Positions 1 through 9,185 of a stretch of DNA of 64,000 nucleotides are shown here, piece after piece; positions within the stretch are counted from its first letter, which is position 1; each line of letters begins with the position of its first letter. A model generated the notes under the pieces. That model was not told the DNA's origin, made no database searches, and worked only from the letters and a program-made list of their open reading frames with translations. The stretch covers positions 1,364,001 to 1,428,000 of the forward strand of contig JAGKQI010000104.1 in the NCBI GenBank assembly GCA_018806915.1, written 5' to 3'. The position numbers and the translations under genes are program-made. Source of the DNA: Phytophthora colocasiae (Eukaryota > Oomycota > Peronosporomycetes > Peronosporales > Peronosporaceae).

Positions 1-11
1 CATGCAGCGCG

Positions 12-1895
12 ATGCAAGGCGCGTCTAACGAGCCATCGCACGCCTCCAACGGAGCTCTAGAAGCCGAAGGGGCCATGTCGACACGCCTCCTTGAAGATCC
101 GGAGGACTGCCCTGTCATTGCACAGAGCCGGGACAATGATGCCGAAGGGTCGCCCCATAATCATGGGACAGGTGACCATCATTCAGATGGCACAGTCGGA
201 CCCAAGGTTTCGGGGTGCCCCGGAGCCCACAGGAATGCCCAGGAACTCGGAGCGCTACCATTATACGCGCCCGATCAAGACCTTTCAAATGAGGTGCCTC
301 ACGCCTCCCAACTCCATCTACAAGCAAAGTCGGATCCTCACCTGACACAGCTTGAAGATCGGTGTCGCACATGCGACATGGGTCAAGGATGGGGCAGGTC
401 CGAACAGTCGCCTGATTCCGCACTTAGTAGGGATCTGAGCCCCTCACATTCACACAAATATGAGCGAGCGGCGGAGACGGCCTGCAGGAAGGGTGCCGCC
501 GATTGCGGGGCGCCCCGGGCGATCTACGCGTGTACCAAGGGTGCTACAGATGCGCCTCGCCGAGGCGAAGACGATGGTGTGCGCCAAGGCAAGATTGAAG
601 ACTCAGGGGCGCCAGGGGATCCAGATCAAGGCGTGCCGGCACAAGAAGAGCTGGACCAACGGACGGCGACGTACGTGGAAGCGACGAAGACCCCAGAGGG
701 CGATCCGAGAACTGGATGTGGTGCGCCGAAGGGTGATCCTGCTCGTGGAACCGGATTGGAAGCGGGGAGTGAAGTTGGAAGACTTGCCGAAGGAGGTGCC
801 GCTCGTGGACCGGATCCCGCTACAAGAAGGCTGGATCCTGGGAGTCGCTCAACAGCCAGTGATCCGCCCGGAGTGGAGATGAGTGAGGATCCGTCATCGG
901 CGTCAGGACATGAAGATCATAAGGACGCCTCAGGCAAGGATCTCGTGGTTGGATCCCGACCGGATCTCGTGGCTGAATCCCAGCCGGATCTCGAGGTTGG
1001 TGCCCGGCCGGATCCCAGTACTGCAGGAGATCATGACGACGATGGGGTGTTCGTCCACGAAAATGGCGGATCCTACGCGGAGGATCTCGAGAAGGAGATG
1101 GCGGTGTTGCCAGAGGTTGTGACGGCGACGGTCGACGTGAAGATCGAGGATCTCCAAGTGGGGGATCCAGCCTCCAACACACCTGAGGAGATCCAACGAT
1201 TGGCGAACGAGATCTGGAAGTACAAGCACTTGTTGATTGGGAAGGGTAATGCCCTGCCCCCTCCTGCCGTGGGCGCGATCTGCGATATTGACGTGGGAGA
1301 CGCGAAGCCAATTGCCCAGCGAGTGCGTAAGGTGGCGCCGCAGTATCGCGAGAAGCTCTCGGATCTAATCAAGGGATTGTTGCAAGCGAAGATCATCCAA
1401 GTCTCTACGTCACCATGGGCCTCGCCAATTGTCGTGATCATCAAGAAGAATGGCGTTGACATTAGGCTCTGCATCGACTACAGGCTGGTGAATAGCTTGA
1501 CAAGGCTGATGGTATATCCTATGCCTCTCATCAATGATCTACTGGAGGATCTCGACGCCGTGTTGTGGTACTGCTCTCTCGATATGGCTAGTGGTTTTTG
1601 GGTTGTCTCTATGACGGATCGCGCAAGGGCCATCTCGGCATTTATCACTCCGTTTGGATTGTTTGAGTGGAACCGGATGCCGTTTGGTCTCAAGAATGCG
1701 CAGATCTACCAGCGTTTATTGGACAACGCACGCTATGGATTCCTACGGATCCCGCCTACGGCCGGATCCGGATCCGCGTTGGATCTTTTCCGAGATGGGA
1801 TCCCAGAGACGAACGGTGAACGGTCTGTGCTGGGACGAAGATCGTATATTGATGACATCTTAGTGACCGCTGGATCCGAGTGCGTTTGCTGCTAG
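12..1895 (+). pseudogene. Gypsy pol part 1: low-complexity leader and reverse transcriptase
   Basis: Residues 1 to about 370 are a hydrophilic stretch rich in D, P, G and S that tracks GATCC-type repeats in the DNA; no D-S/T-G protease motif was found in it. From about residue 375 the RT begins, with SPWASPIVVIIKK, an RLCIDYRLVN motif, SLDMASGFW, then FGLFEWNRMPFGL and the catalytic YIDDILV (Tyr at about residue 612). The frame then runs into a short nonsense tail and the next RT segment continues in another frame at 1880, so one frameshift separates palm from thumb. Reverse transcription of the element RNA is the family role. The missing upstream gag may lie outside the window. Confidence 0.85.
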
Positions 1896-2893
1896 AAGCT
1901 TGTGACAAGTGGAACCTGTCGATCAGCGTGGCCAAGAGTTTTTGGGGCCTGAAGAGGGTGGATTACCTGGGACACAGAGTGTCTGGCGAGGGACTAGAGG
2001 CACATCCGAAAGACCGAGAAGCGCTGGTGAATCTTGCATTCCCGAGATCGCTGCGGGCTATGCAATCTTTCTTGGGTAGCCTAAATTACTACGCGCGATT
2101 CATAGAAGATATGGCAGTCTACGCGTCGGTACTCTACGAACTGAGGGAGGTCGACTTCGCGGAGCTGAGATCCAGCCGCAAGATCCTGCTGCCAACCGAC
2201 TCCGTGATCAAGGATCCTAAGGATCCATCAAGTCCGAAAGATCCAGATGAGAAGTGGATCCGTGCTTCAACCGCTTTCGAGGCCTTGAAGAGGAAGATCG
2301 CTATGACTCCTACGCTTCGGCATTTCGATCCCGGCAGGCAACCGGCGGTGATTGTCTACGCCAGCGAATGGGCTGTTTCAGCTTCCCTGACGCAGGATCA
2401 CGATGGAATCTACATGCCGGTGATGTTCGCTAGCAGATCTCTGAAGCCGAACGAAGTGAACTACGGGATCGTAGAGAAGGAAGTATTGGCTCTGTTAAGG
2501 ATCCTGGACCTCGGATATTCCATGTTAGTTGGACGACGGATCCGGATCCTAACCAGGCACTCTACACTCGGATGGTTGTTCCGCTCTACCGGACTACAAG
2601 GAAGGTTGGGCCAATGGGCAGCGCTGTTATCACCTTGGACCTTGGAGATCACGAAGTGTACGAAAGGGGAAGACGAGATCCTTGGATCCCTCGCTGCCAG
2701 TATCACCCCGAGATCCGAAGTAGATCAAGCTTTGGTGAATATCGCCCCACGAAAGGAGCCACGCCGAGCGATCCAGATGCCAGTACCGACCGTGGAGCCG
2801 GAGGAAGAATTGTGGGTGGTTAGTTTCGACGGATCTGCCAGGGGCGAAACGTGGCGGAGGATCTTTCAGTGCGATTGTATGGAAGTTGCCTGA
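1880..2893 (+). pseudogene. Gypsy pol part 2: RT thumb/connection and Ty3-type RNase H
   Basis: The segment starts with the RT thumb (KRVDYLGHRVS and SFLGSLNYYARFI are typical Gypsy connection motifs). A stretch rich in KDP and DPS is inserted before the RNase H; in DNA it is a run of AAGGATCC-type units, so the element's GATCC repeats have expanded inside coding sequence. The RNase H region has VIVYASEWAVSASLTQ, where the usual first acidic residue of TDAS is not obvious, then FASRSLKPNEVNYGIVEKEVLA. Its end (VVSFDGSARG) is the beginning of a second RNase H-like fold that continues in a different frame in the next segment, so a second frameshift lies near 2885. Confidence 0.8.
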
Positions 2894-4262
2894 ATGGAAG
2901 GTGGTCAAGGCAGCGTCTCGGTATGCAGAGAACCTGACGGTCAACGAAGCGGAGTACAACGGACTTCTATTGTGTTTCGAGTTACTCGAGGATCTGACCA
3001 ATGGACGACTCATTATCTGCGGAGATTCGAATCTAGTGATCCGTCAGATGCGCGGCGAGATCGACTGCAAGGCGCCAGCCCTGACGCTACTGAGACAGAA
3101 GGCGCTAATGCTGCTTCGGGGATGGCCGGATCATGACCTGCTACATGTGAAACGAGCGTGGAACGCAAGCGCCGACAGCTTGGCCAGTGCAGCGTTGCAA
3201 CGAGGAAGCGGGACTACAATCGACCAAGGGGCGGATCGCGACGATCTTGTCACTCTGAATCGGCTGGATGAGATTCTGACATCGGGATCCGAGGATCCGA
3301 CACCACGTATCAGTGTAGTTGCTACTCGAAGACAAGCTAGAGAGGGGCGACCCCGAGTACTCGACGAGGAGTCCGTGCAACGGCTGAGGATCGACCGGAT
3401 CCGACAAGCCCAGGACGAAGAAACATGGATCTCCAACCTGAAGTCGTTCCTGCGGGGACAGCTGACGGATCTGACTGCGGCCGAAGCCAAGACGTGCCGT
3501 CTGCTAGCAGACAATTTCGAGTTGGACGAAGATGAATTGTTGTTCTATTGTGCACCTTCGCGAAGGGCCGAAGCCGATCGAGATGGGTTGTTACGACTGG
3601 TTATACCGGAGACGCTCCAGACGGACCTGCTTCATCACTATCATAGCAGTTTAGAAGGAGGTCATCAAGGGATTGGCCGCACGTACCAGAGGATCAAGGA
3701 TCACTTCTACTGGAGAGGACTTTTCAGATCTGTGCAACAGTTCGTCGGAGAATGCGTGGACTGTGAGACGGGCAAGGGGCGACCTACGATCCGTGGTGTG
3801 TCGCCAGGCAACATTCAAGCCACTTACCCGTTTCAAGTGATCGCCATGGATCACATACCCTCGCTCCCAAGATCCGAGAACGGGAATACCGAACTTCTGG
3901 TATGGGTGGATCTCTTTACCGGCTACGTGATCGTCAATGCCAATAACTCGCGAACAGCACAAGCGGTGGCGGAGTCCTATGAGATCTGTGTGTTTCGTCG
4001 TTTCGGCGCCAGCCAGGTGATCCGGCACGACCGAGAACCCGGGTTCATGTCTGACTTCTTTCGTGCTTTCAACCGGATCCTAGGCCAGCGCCAGAGAGCC
4101 ACTATGGCTTATCGACCACAGTCGAACGGCACGGCTGGAACGGATGGTGCAGACGATTACTCGAGCAATCAAGATGTATGTTCAGGATCCCGACCAGAGA
4201 GATTGGGACGAGTATGCCGAACGCTTGACATTTGCTTTGAACACTGCACAAGACCGGACTAG
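2886..4262 (+). pseudogene. Gypsy pol part 3: second RNase H-like domain and integrase core
   Basis: The first about 120 residues resemble a plant/archaeal-type RNase H (RVT_3-like): NEAEYNGLLLCFELL, ICGDSNLVIRQMRGE and KRAWNASADSLA match the E, D and late D motif regions. Together with SFDGSARG at the end of the previous segment this makes a second RNase H. The integrase follows: an HHCC finger (HHYHSSLEGGHQG ... CVDCETGKG), then core acidic residues in AMDHIPSL and IRHDREPGF. The third catalytic motif (YRPQSNGTAG...) is broken by a one-base shift near 4140 and resumes in the overlapping segment. Extra RNase H domains are published for some oomycete Gypsy lineages; assigning this copy to one needs a tree. 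Confidence 0.78.
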
Positions 4263-5007
4263 GGGCGACACGCCGTTCTACCTCGCACACGGTTGGGCTC
4301 CCAAGACGACTCTGGAAGCAACGCTCTCCGTGGGGAATACCGGACGTCGAGATACAGATCCACGACGCTGGAGGTATAAGATCCAGCGACACTACCAACT
4401 GGCCAGGGCTGAGGTGAATGACCGCCTGAAGCAGGCGATCTCGGATCGTGCCGACCGGCAGAACGAGATGGCGACGCAGCACCCCATCGAGGCCGGATCC
4501 CAAGTGTGGCTGTTCTTAGACAGAGTGAAGGAGGGATACGCCAAGAAACTGGCTCACCTGTGGCATGGACCGTTCCGTGTGGCGGAAATGACGAACGAGT
4601 ATGCAGCCCGCCTGGAGATCGCCGGTACTGACTACCAGTTGTTCCCGGTGGTGCACATCTCCAAGTTGAAGCCAGTCAAGACATTTCCGGATCGACCGAA
4701 GATCCAGTTGACGGTGGACGAGACGGATCGTCTAGATTTTGACGAAGCCTTATTACCAGAAGACAGCTGGGATCGGGATCTGGAAGACGGCGAGTTCGAG
4801 GTTGAACAGATCGTGGATGTCAGGACGGGACGACCCACGCGATATGGCCGGATCCGGCGAGAATTCCAAGTTTTCTGGAAAGGGTACGAGGATCCTACCT
4901 GGGTAGATGAAGCAGATCTGAACTGCGGCGCGTTACTGCATGAATTCCTCCAAGAACGAAGCAAAAAGAACCGGTTCCAAGCGATGCAGTCGCACGAAGA
5001 AGAGTAG
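4144..5007 (+). pseudogene. Gypsy pol part 4: integrase C-terminus and chromodomain
   Basis: The segment resumes integrase at the third acidic residue and continues with LTFALNTAQDRTRGDTPFYL, typical of Gypsy integrase C-terminal halves. A GPF/Y-like module follows (HLWHGPFRVAEM) with VVHISKLKPV, then a chromodomain at about residues 205-270: VEQIVDVR, FQVFWKGYEDPTWVDEADL and a C-terminal helix LLHEFLQERS. The aromatic and acidic pattern fits a chromo fold. Chromodomains of this type are known to steer integration towards chromatin carrying particular histone marks; that this copy does so is inference. The frame ends with a clean TAG at 5007, so this is probably the true C-terminus of pol. 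Confidence 0.85.
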
Positions 5008-5214
5008 GCGACGGGGGGTAGATCTTCACTGGTGAGGGCGCTCGTCAGTGTGGAGAAGAGAAGACTGGCAGTTTACTGCGAGTGGACGCGATGTATGTTT
5101 GTATATGAAGAAAAGAAGACCGATTTCTGGAGAGGGCTGGAAAGCAGGATCAGAACCTACGCTCGGATCCCGTCTAGAGCTCGACTTTGGGACGAATTTT
5201 CTACCTGGATCCTC

Positions 5215-5405
5215 GGGGCTCATAATGGGATATGTCTCGGAGTTGGATCTTCGGATCCCGAGGCTGGATCCTCGGATCCTCGAAGCGGATCCATTTTGGA
5301 AGTTGGATCTCCGGATCCCGAGGCCGGATCCTCGATTTTGGAAGTTGGATCTCCGGATCCCGAGGCCGGACCCTCGGATCCTCGATTTTGGAAGTTGGAT
5401 CTCGA
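5215..5405 (+). repeat. Short GGATC tandem cluster after pol
   Basis: Three to four degenerate units built on GTTGGATCTCCGGATCCC and GAGGCCGGATCCTCG follow each other. Both strands stay open because the unit has no stop in several frames, giving artefactual ORFs. It lies in the 3' untranslated part of the Gypsy element and looks like an older or smaller relative of the satellite at 5800-6755. Confidence 0.85.
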
Positions 5406-5799
5406 AATGCGTCTTAGCAAAACTGAAGATGGGGACATGGAGGTTGAGCCGCAGAGCGATCCTGACCGAAGAACACCGTGGCGTACGCGGAGGAACTGGT
5501 GTCGGCAGACCGATCCATTTTGCAGAGGTCGCGATTTGAGGAATGACGAGCCAAATTGGAATTTTGTATGGGAACGACGTGATGCCGTTGTGCGGCAACA
5601 ACCTCGTCCCAGGGACGATTGTGGTGAAGTGGATTCAAATCAAGCCGGACAGGACGCAGAACGACCACGATGATGGGTGACGTGCGACAGTGGTGCTACG
5701 ATAAGGACAGATCCCTGGAACTGGTACCTACTCTAGGGCGGACCCTAAGTTAGGATCCACTTGGCCTGGCTGACTTAAGTTCGGATCCCACAGTCCTAA

Positions 5800-6755
5800 G
5801 TGCGGATCCTTCAGACCCAAGATCCTCGGATCCGGACGTCGATATCCAGATTCAAGATCCTCGGCTCCCGAAGCCGGATCCCCAAGATCCGAGATCCTCG
5901 GATCCTGAAGCCGGATCCCCACGATCCAGATGCCAGAGATCCAGATCCAAGATCCTCGGATCCTGAAGCCGGATCCCCAAGATCCAAGATCCAGAGATCC
6001 AGATCCAAGATCCTCGGATCCTGAAGCCGGATCCCCAAGATCCAAGATCCAGAGATCCAGATCCAAGATCCCCAAGATCCAAGATCCTCGGATCCAAATG
6101 CCAGAGATCCAGATCCAAGATCCTCGGATCCTGAAGCCGGATCCCCAAGATCCAAGATCCAGAGATCCAGATCCAAGATCCTCGGATCCTGAAGACGGAT
6201 CCCTAAGATCCAAGATCCAGAGATCCAGATCCAAGATCCCCACATCCAGATGCCAGAGATCCAGATCCAAGATCCTCGGATCCAGATGCCAGAGATCCAG
6301 ATCCAAGATCCTCGGATCCTGAAGCCGGATCCCCAAGATCCAAGATCCAGAGATCCAGATCTAAGACCCTCGGATCCAGATGGCAGAGATCCAGATCCAA
6401 GATCCTCGGATCCTGAAGCCGGATCCCCAAGATCCAGAGATCCAGATCCAAGATCCCCAAGATCCAAGATCCTCGGATCCAGATGCCAGAGATCCAGATC
6501 CAAGATCCTCGGATCCTGAAGCCGGATCCCCAAGATCCAAGATCCAGAGATCCAGATCCAAGATCCCCAAGATCCAAGATCCTCGGATCCAGATGCCAGA
6601 GATCCAGATCCAAGATCCTCGGATCCTGAAGCCGGATCCCCAAGATCCAGAGATCCAGATCCAAGATCCCCAAGATCCAAGATCCAGAGATCCCGAAGCC
6701 GGATCCTCGGATCCCGAAGCTAGATCCTCGGATCCAAACCCGGATCCTCAAGGTT
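5800..6755. repeat. GATCC satellite inside the Gypsy 3' region
   Basis: The whole stretch consists of permuted blocks such as AGATCCAAGATCCTCGGATC, CTGAAGCCGGATCCCCAAGA and TCCAAGATCCAGAGATCCAG, arranged as higher-order units of roughly 55-75 bp. In 6001-6060 alone I count seven GATC sites. GATC is its own reverse complement, so both strands carry the same words. Long open frames exist on both strands (one of 289 codons on minus, 5811-6680), but their products are only permutations of LGSGSLDLG-like words and are not credible proteins. Confidence 0.95.
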
Positions 6756-7453
6756 TATGACATCAACGTGGTGAAGCAGTTGGAAGAGAGCCAGCATGAT
6801 CTAAGATAGAGATTTGCGATGGGAAAGATAGGGTACAGGATGAGAAACTGGATAGCCATAAATCAGAGAGTCGAATTTACCTTCTAGTGCGCAAGTGGTT
6901 TTCTTCGGGACTTAAGACAAGGGAAGAGGATAGTGTATTGGCCTCCCCTTAGTGTTCCTGCAAGTTTCTTCGCACGCCTAGCTACAGCTAAGACCGGATC
7001 CCCGATTTGGCCGGCTTACCTTACGCTAGTGAAGACCCCGGATCCAACGGTGTTGATTGCTTAACCGTAGGACCCCTCGGCCTCTCAACACCCTCAAGAC
7101 CAACCGCTACAGGAGGCGGCAAGCAAGACAGTAAAGGAAAGGAAAAGGAACCCCACAGCCACCAAGGCAACCCCGGATCTTCGAGTCCAAGACCAAGATC
7201 CCCCTAACCAGGACCTGTGTGCAGGAATACCCACGCAAGTCCAACCTCCCAAGTCCCCGCCAAGGACGTTCAAGCCCTCACGCCTGTGTACATTCTCCCG
7301 TTCCTGAGAGAGCAGATCCCGCCCACTGACGGGTACACAAGGTGAGCCTCAGCAACCCCACGGTTATCGGAGTACCCCCTCCGTTAGTCAGTGTCTGGGC
7401 GCCGTGTGTGAACGTTGGATCCCTGCTCATTCCAGCGGATCCACTACACCACA
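6756..7453 (+). other. Non-coding Gypsy tail, probable 3' LTR
   Basis: I see no credible coding region here. GGATCC words continue sparsely until about 7442 and then stop. The sequence ends in ACTACACCACA, directly against a hAT-like coding frame on the minus strand. A terminal CA fits an LTR 3' end. The start of the LTR and the polypurine tract could not be fixed, because the left LTR is not in the window. Confidence 0.5.
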
Positions 7454-7872
7454 TTCTCGATAACTCGAAAGGAAAGCCCAGCCGAATAGAAAGCTGCTGC
7501 AATGGCTAGGTGAAACGCCTCCTTCTCAGCTTTAGATACAGGTTTGTGAACTATAGAGGGGCTCAAACATCCTTCCGTTCGAGCACGTTTAGGAGGTCCA
7601 TCACCGGCGGATACATCGCGGACACGCTTTCCTAGTAGGGGTGCTAAACGCTTGCGAATTCGGGGTGGTACATGTTAGCATCGACGGACGATGTGGAGAA
7701 CCATGCTCTTCTTCGGCTGGGCGTGGCGAATTGGATGTCCACAGTGGTTGCATTTCACGTCTGGATGCTGCTTGCCTGGGTGCGCTGACTTCGGAACGGT
7801 GACGGTGAAGTCTTTCCATATAGATGCACCGGAGAGCCAAGTAGGGTTACTGGCGCTTGATAGGGAGATATA
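7454..7872 (-). pseudogene. BED zinc finger / hAT-like transposase relic, cut by the Gypsy insertion
   Basis: Read on the minus strand from about 7860, one frame encodes SIWKDFTVTVPK, then VKCNHCGHPIR, then SMVLHIVRRC. This is a BED-type finger with its leading W and F, a CxxC pair and a distal H...C. After one in-frame TAA the same frame continues through a basic linker into KAEKEAFHLAIAAAFYSAGL and SFRVIEN, the first helices of hAT transposases. The frame is then cut exactly where the Gypsy terminal sequence begins at 7453. hAT enzymes move DNA by cut and paste; this copy is dead (nonsense codon, truncation, no catalytic core). Confidence 0.72.
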
Positions 7873-8394
7873 GGGCCCTCTTCTTCACCAGCACGATCGT
7901 CCAGGCGTGTATCAATTAATATGGCAGTGCCAAAATGGCACTTCAATGATGTCGTAAGCTAATACATGTATTCCCTGCCACACCAGTATTACACAAAGTA
8001 TTCCCACTACTAACGTGATATGGAGCTGGCGAAGTAGGACTTCGTTGAGCGTGGGCGATTATAGGTAGGGCTAGGTAAGTTTGTCTCCAACGCTTTTATA
8101 TTGAAGTGGTAGGGGAACGACAGAGTTAGGGGAAAGGTTATGCTCTTTTTATGCTGGCTTTATGGATACATATCGCACCAGTGGAATCCACCACCTGCGC
8201 GCAGTCCGCAAAAACATGGTTTCACTATCGAATCTCCCGCGAAGTGCTCAGATCTCCCGGTGCGACCACCTTCAAGCGCACGTGCGACGACGTCGGTGTA
8301 CACATTTGTAATTTGGTCCAATTTGATAAAACCTAAATTTATTTTGATTTTAGTGTGTATATATCAGAGCTTCTAGCGGACTCCCCGAAACACG
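7873..8394. other. Intergenic, nothing recognised
   Basis: I find no convincing gene. The stretch is moderately AT-rich near 8290-8370. A pyrimidine-rich TTGATTTTAG tract and a TATATATCAG just before 8370 could be splice acceptors for the C2H2 ORF that follows, but no matching first exon was found. Confidence 0.5.
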
Positions 8395-8832
8395 TCTGCG
8401 AGACGCGACTTCGCTCGATCCGATCACCTTCGTGTGCATCAGCGACGATCCTGTCGAGGCACTCCATCTCAGCCATGTCAGCTGTGTGAGATATTCTGGC
8501 AGTGGGTGAGAGGAAATCGCCACCATCTCGTGCGCCACCAGCGAGGCTCCCGGTGTCGTCCACTGGATGACCGTATCGCGCACCGAAATCAGATTGCTGA
8601 TGCTAGGCGCCAGAGGGATGCGGCGTGGCACCGCCAGAGGCGTCAACAACGTCGCGATCCAGCCACTGAGGACGATCAAGCTGGACATGAAGACAATGAC
8701 GACAACGCATTCGACTATACGGAAGATCAGGAATCATCACAGGAAGAAAACAGCGCCGACGAGTACCACCAGAGCGATTTCGATAGTTCCTCGGACTCGG
8801 ACGACGCCTACAATCCCGGTGACGAAGCCTAG
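8395..8832 (+). CDS. C2H2-finger ORF with acidic tail, 5' end not found
   Basis: An open frame runs from just after an in-frame TAG near 8380 to a TAG at 8832 and contains no ATG near its beginning. It is therefore either an internal or last exon (candidate acceptors lie at about 8370-8380) or a 5'-truncated relic. It holds one finger of spacing C-x2-C-x12-H-x3-H (CQLCEIFWQWVRGNRHHLVRH). A region rich in R and Q follows, then a strongly acidic tail with FDSSSDSDDAYNPGD near the end. Such basic-then-acidic architecture suggests a nuclear protein, but no family is recognised. It ends about 20 bp before the apparent left end of the Crypton and points towards it. Confidence 0.4.
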   Translation, partial: SARRDFARSDHLRVHQRRSCRGTPSQPCQLCEIFWQWVRGNRHHLVRHQRGSRCRPLDDRIAHRNQIADARRQRDAAWHRQRRQQRRDPATEDDQAGHEDNDDNAFDYTEDQESSQEENSADEYHQSDFDSSSDSDDAYNPGDEA

Positions 8833-8853
8833 ACAGTTGTAGGTACGGAGGGA

Positions 8854-8891
8854 GGGTCCCAAATACATAAAATGCATTTCAGAAAATTGAT
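8854..8891 (+). repeat. Left outer inverted motif pair of the Crypton
   Basis: GGGTCCCAAA at 8854 and AAATTGAT at 8884 are mirrored on the other side of the element by GGGACCAAAA and AAATTGAT on the opposite strand, in the same order and at a similar spacing (about 30 against 24 bp). The match is short and imperfect and could be chance. Confidence 0.4.
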
Positions 8892-8920
8892 TTTTTATTG
8901 ATGATGGTGTGTTTGCAATC

Positions 8921-9185
8921 ATACAATGCAGGACGATAGTACAATCAGGGACGACATACAATCCAGGACGACTGAAGTACAATCAAGGACGACAGTTCAA
9001 TCCAGGATGACTAAAGTACAATGAAGGACGACAGTACAATGAAGGACGACTAAAGTACAATAAAGAACGACCAAAGTAGAATAAAGGACGCCTAAAGTAG
9101 AATAAAGGACGATTAAAGTACAATCTAGGACGACAGTACCAACAAGGACGGCGATAAAAGTACCATTAGGGTGACTACAGTACGA
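8921..9185 (+). repeat. Subterminal repeat cluster, left side of the Crypton
   Basis: A dozen or so degenerate copies of a unit of about 18-20 bp (AAAGTACAATGAAGGACGAC-like) follow one another. Units vary between GTACAAT, GTAGAAT and GTTCAAT and between AGGGACGAC, AAGGACGAC and AAGAACGAC. The cluster begins about 70 bp inside the inferred left end and abuts the last codons of the recombinase gene. It reads open on the minus strand, but the product is a repetitive VVLYSTLVVLYCT-like string with no value as a protein. Confidence 0.88.

Larger units (their letters stand above)
1..7453 (+). mobile_element. Ty3/Gypsy LTR retrotransposon, 3' part, left end outside window
   Basis: The segment contains, in order, a low-complexity acidic region, reverse transcriptase, Ty3-type RNase H, an extra RNase H-like domain, an HHCC-finger integrase, a GPF-type module and a chromodomain, then a GATCC satellite and a non-coding tail. 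That order is diagnostic of Ty3/Gypsy. No gag or protease is seen, so the element should start left of the window or have lost them. The right end is placed at 7453, where the sequence ends in ACTACACCACA: past that point the minus strand at once reads as a hAT-like transposase, and GATCC density drops. The pol frame is broken at about 1880, 2885 and 4140. The left LTR is not in the window, so LTR identity and target duplication cannot be checked. The 3' boundary is an inference. Confidence 0.85.

Noticed and set aside
5811..6680. Open frame of 289 codons on minus through the satellite
   Set aside because: The product is only permuted LGSGSLDLG/DPRILDLD words dictated by the DNA repeat; equally long frames exist in other registers.
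7007..7207. Pro/Ser-rich 66-codon ORF in the Gypsy tail
   Set aside because: Low complexity, within the presumed LTR/UTR, no homology recognised.
8921..9185. Possible CRISPR-like array
   Set aside because: The units are degenerate and directly adjacent, with no unique spacers of constant length, and the context is a eukaryotic transposon.
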